A stretch of DNA of 64,000 bases from Bugula neritina (lineage: Eukaryota; Bryozoa; Gymnolaemata; Cheilostomatida; Bugulidae): positions 22,328,495-22,392,494 of the forward strand of contig OZ037765.1 of assembly GCA_964035545.1 (NCBI GenBank). The letters are read 5' to 3'. How positions within the stretch are numbered: the stretch's first letter is position 1; each line of letters starts with the position of its first letter. The notes below the pieces were generated by a model. That model saw nothing but the letters and a program-made list of their open reading frames with translations. It made no database searches and was not told where the DNA came from. Both the position numbers and the translations under genes were made by a program. This document shows positions 62,801 to 64,000 of this stretch, one piece after another.

Positions 62801-64000
62801 GACCTTGAGGGGTGGTAGAGAGCATGTGGTCTCCCCTCCCGACCTCTAGAGTATTATCAAAAGTTGAAACTGGGGGCGTGGTTGTCTCCTCATTGCCAAC
62901 ACTCTGTACTACTATAACTACAAGAGGGAATGCATTGTTAAAACCTTATAACTATAATCAATCATAAGTTACTGGTTTATACATTTACACAGTTAAATGC
63001 CATTGCCTAAACTCAGAAAAAAAATCTACTGTCTTTCAAATAGATTATCCAATAGGCAGCAATTATGTTATACAGAATTCAGGGTTTACAGCTGAAATGC
63101 CATAAAGAGTCTGCTGTTAGGTATTTCTTTAAGGTTATGGATGTCTTTCTGCCTGGAAACATGCTAGTAAGAGGGCTTAAAAGTTTTACAATAGACAAGG
63201 AGTGATTCTCACTGAAAGTGCATTCTAGCACCACCAATGCCCCTTATGGAAACGAAACCCCCACAATGTATGTAATGCTACACAACCACCTCTATACACC
63301 AGAACCTACTGACTTACAGTGACTTTACCATTTAATGTAAAAGAGTTACATTTCTGAAAACTAGGTAATCTTATTAGTAATGAAAAAGTAACAACTATTG
63401 AAAGACAGTCTAAAGCAAGTCTCACCAGTTTCTTGTCCTTGTAAGTCAACTTTCTGCACGTTCTGGTTGTCTATTTCAAGAAGTGGGATTGCTGCCAGCT
63501 TAACGCTGTCATCGTTATTATTATTATTTATATCTCCTACATTTTTAGTGGAGAGGTCAGCTCTTACTGAGACATGTCTTTTCTTCTTTCTTGGTATCTT
63601 CTTAACTGGACCTTTTGGCTTATCAAACTTAAATAGAAAAGAATTGAAGCTGCAAGCAAATTAACGTCACATCAGTGTTACACAATAAAAATATGATTAA
63701 ACTTCCATCGTAACCAAATAGTGATTTAATACCACTACGTTTACTCGGCCAAGTGTAGGTGCAAAATGTACTCAATGGAAGAAAAAACTTAGGTGTTTGG
63801 AGTTGTTTGCTATTAGATGAAACAGTAATAGTTTAAAGTCAACTTCAAACCTATAAATATAAACTTGTAAATAAGTAATATAAATAATACTTTATCTAAA
63901 AATAACTATACTATAAAATAATTTTAAAACATAATATAACATAATACAAACATTTGAGTGGATACTCACACGTCGAAGCTGAGTCACAAATGATGCTATG
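55951..64000 (-). CDS. FAM13: FAM13-family protein (FAM13A/B/C homologue), 3' part, 11 exons in window
   Basis: FAM13 proteins are cytoplasmic coiled-coil proteins; long vertebrate FAM13A and FAM13B forms also carry an N-terminal RhoGAP domain, which here would lie beyond 64000. Exons in transcript order: (64000)-63970, 63426-63627, 62696-62911, 62342-62482, 62198-62221, 60689-60891, 58235-58318, 57936-58037, 57405-57592, 56684-56840, 55951-56004. All phases agree, giving at least 466 C-terminal residues ending at TAA. All family blocks are present in order: FEESFETEHGHKPS, KKLKEKRQEANRADD, QKALLHFESIHGRP, PLYDRYRQIKKAL, KLRKLLRDFEDEFQKENNRK and IKARIKLLEVLLSK. Which of the three vertebrate paralogues is closest cannot be told by eye. 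Confidence 0.93.
57405..58318 (-). CDS. FAM13: FAM13 exons 7-9: HFESIHGRP / PLYDRYR block and acidic linker
   Basis: Exon 58235-58318 ends QKALLHFESIHGRP; exon 57936-58037 continues QTKSEKELMRPLYDRYRQIK. Together they form the best-known conserved motif of FAM13 proteins. Exon 57405-57592 is an acidic Pro/Glu/Asp-rich linker ending LQDLL. Its donor was placed at GT|GTACGT because the phase then matches the next exon. Confidence 0.92.
58319..60688 (-). other. 2.4-kb FAM13 intron
   Basis: AT-rich intron between the KKLKEKRQEA exon and the HFESIHGRP exon, with a short TG/CG alternation near 58492-58516. No further exon or repeat recognised. Confidence 0.45.
60689..60891 (-). CDS. FAM13: FAM13 exon 6: KKLKEKRQEA helix
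   Basis: A 203-nt exon with LELLLKKLKEKRQEANRADD near its end, matching the basic-acidic helix upstream of the HFESIHGRP motif in all FAM13 proteins. The donor AGT|GTAGGT was chosen over GTAG|GTTC because only it keeps frame with the next exon. Confidence 0.9.
62198..62221 (-). CDS. FAM13: FAM13 24-nt micro-exon
   Basis: Between a TATAG acceptor and a GTAGGT donor, 24 nt encode LGVEEDI (with split codons at both ends). It restores the reading frame between exons 62342-62482 and 60689-60891 and gives KELK-S-LGVEEDID-LKEQ, as expected of the acidic turn after the conserved LAK-RKELK helix. Skipping it would keep the frame but lose eight residues. Confidence 0.75.
62342..63627 (-). CDS. FAM13: FAM13 exons 2-4 in window: basic motif, linker, FEESFETEHG coiled coil
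   Basis: Exon 63426-63627 opens with KPKGPVKKIPRKKKR, a strong nuclear-localisation-like basic cluster, followed by an Asn/Asp run. Exon 62696-62911 is a Pro/Thr/Gly-rich linker ending in QIKTLSKKIN. Exon 62342-62482 carries LKKKVRAFEESFETEHGHKP and LSDLAKSRKELK, the FAM13 motif that corresponds to vertebrate FE..F...YRPSH...DLAK.RKQLKE. Confidence 0.9.
63970..64000 (-). CDS. FAM13: FAM13 partial exon at the window edge
   Basis: Ten codons, IASFVTQLRR, then a strong GTGAGT donor in phase 0 with the next exon. The exon continues past 64000, so its start is unseen. The placement rests on donor quality and phase only. Confidence 0.6.

Overview
The window is nuclear DNA of an invertebrate animal. 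It is A+T-rich (about two thirds by eye) and sparse in genes. Its three genes are split by GT-AG introns into many small exons, and tRNA-derived SINEs sit in the introns. A spiralian, probably a mollusc, is my best guess; this rests on genome style and SINE type and is weak. No bacterial gene, rRNA, intact tRNA or CRISPR array was seen.

All three host genes lie on the minus strand, so transcription runs from high to low coordinates. (1) 55951-64000: the 3' part of a FAM13-family gene; its 5' part, where the RhoGAP domain would be, is outside the window. (2) 24431-41776: a complete WIDE AWAKE/ANKFN1-type gene with 21 coding exons. All exon phases agree, giving 1,275 residues in the order ankyrin repeats, fibronectin type III domain, WAKE-specific block, Ras-association domain. 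(3) 54-17387: the 5' part of MIC60/mitofilin (IMMT), with a mitochondrial presequence, one glycine-rich membrane segment and long coiled coils; the C-terminal mitofilin domain lies beyond position 1. I see no functional link among the three genes.

Between IMMT and the WAKE gene sits a very young LTR retrotransposon (18921-21701, plus strand). Its two 195-bp LTRs look identical, with 5-bp target duplications (ATCAT), a tRNA-Ser-type primer site and a polypurine tract. It carries one intact Gag-protease ORF but no reverse transcriptase, RNase H or integrase. Where pol should be there are seven 24-bp repeats in exact register, each able to fold into a tetraloop hairpin, with a compensatory base change among copies. 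A second array, of 18-nt purine-rich repeats, fills the 5' leader. This Gag-only element with two RNA-level arrays is the most unusual object here.

The 14-kb gap between the WAKE gene and FAM13 has no recognisable gene. It holds a 2.4-kb imperfect palindrome (45423-47835) whose outer arms look identical while the inner arms diverge. Other repeats are three copies of one tRNA-derived SINE, a (TG)n(GTGA)20 microsatellite and a block of cryptically simple AT-rich sequence beside the retrotransposon.
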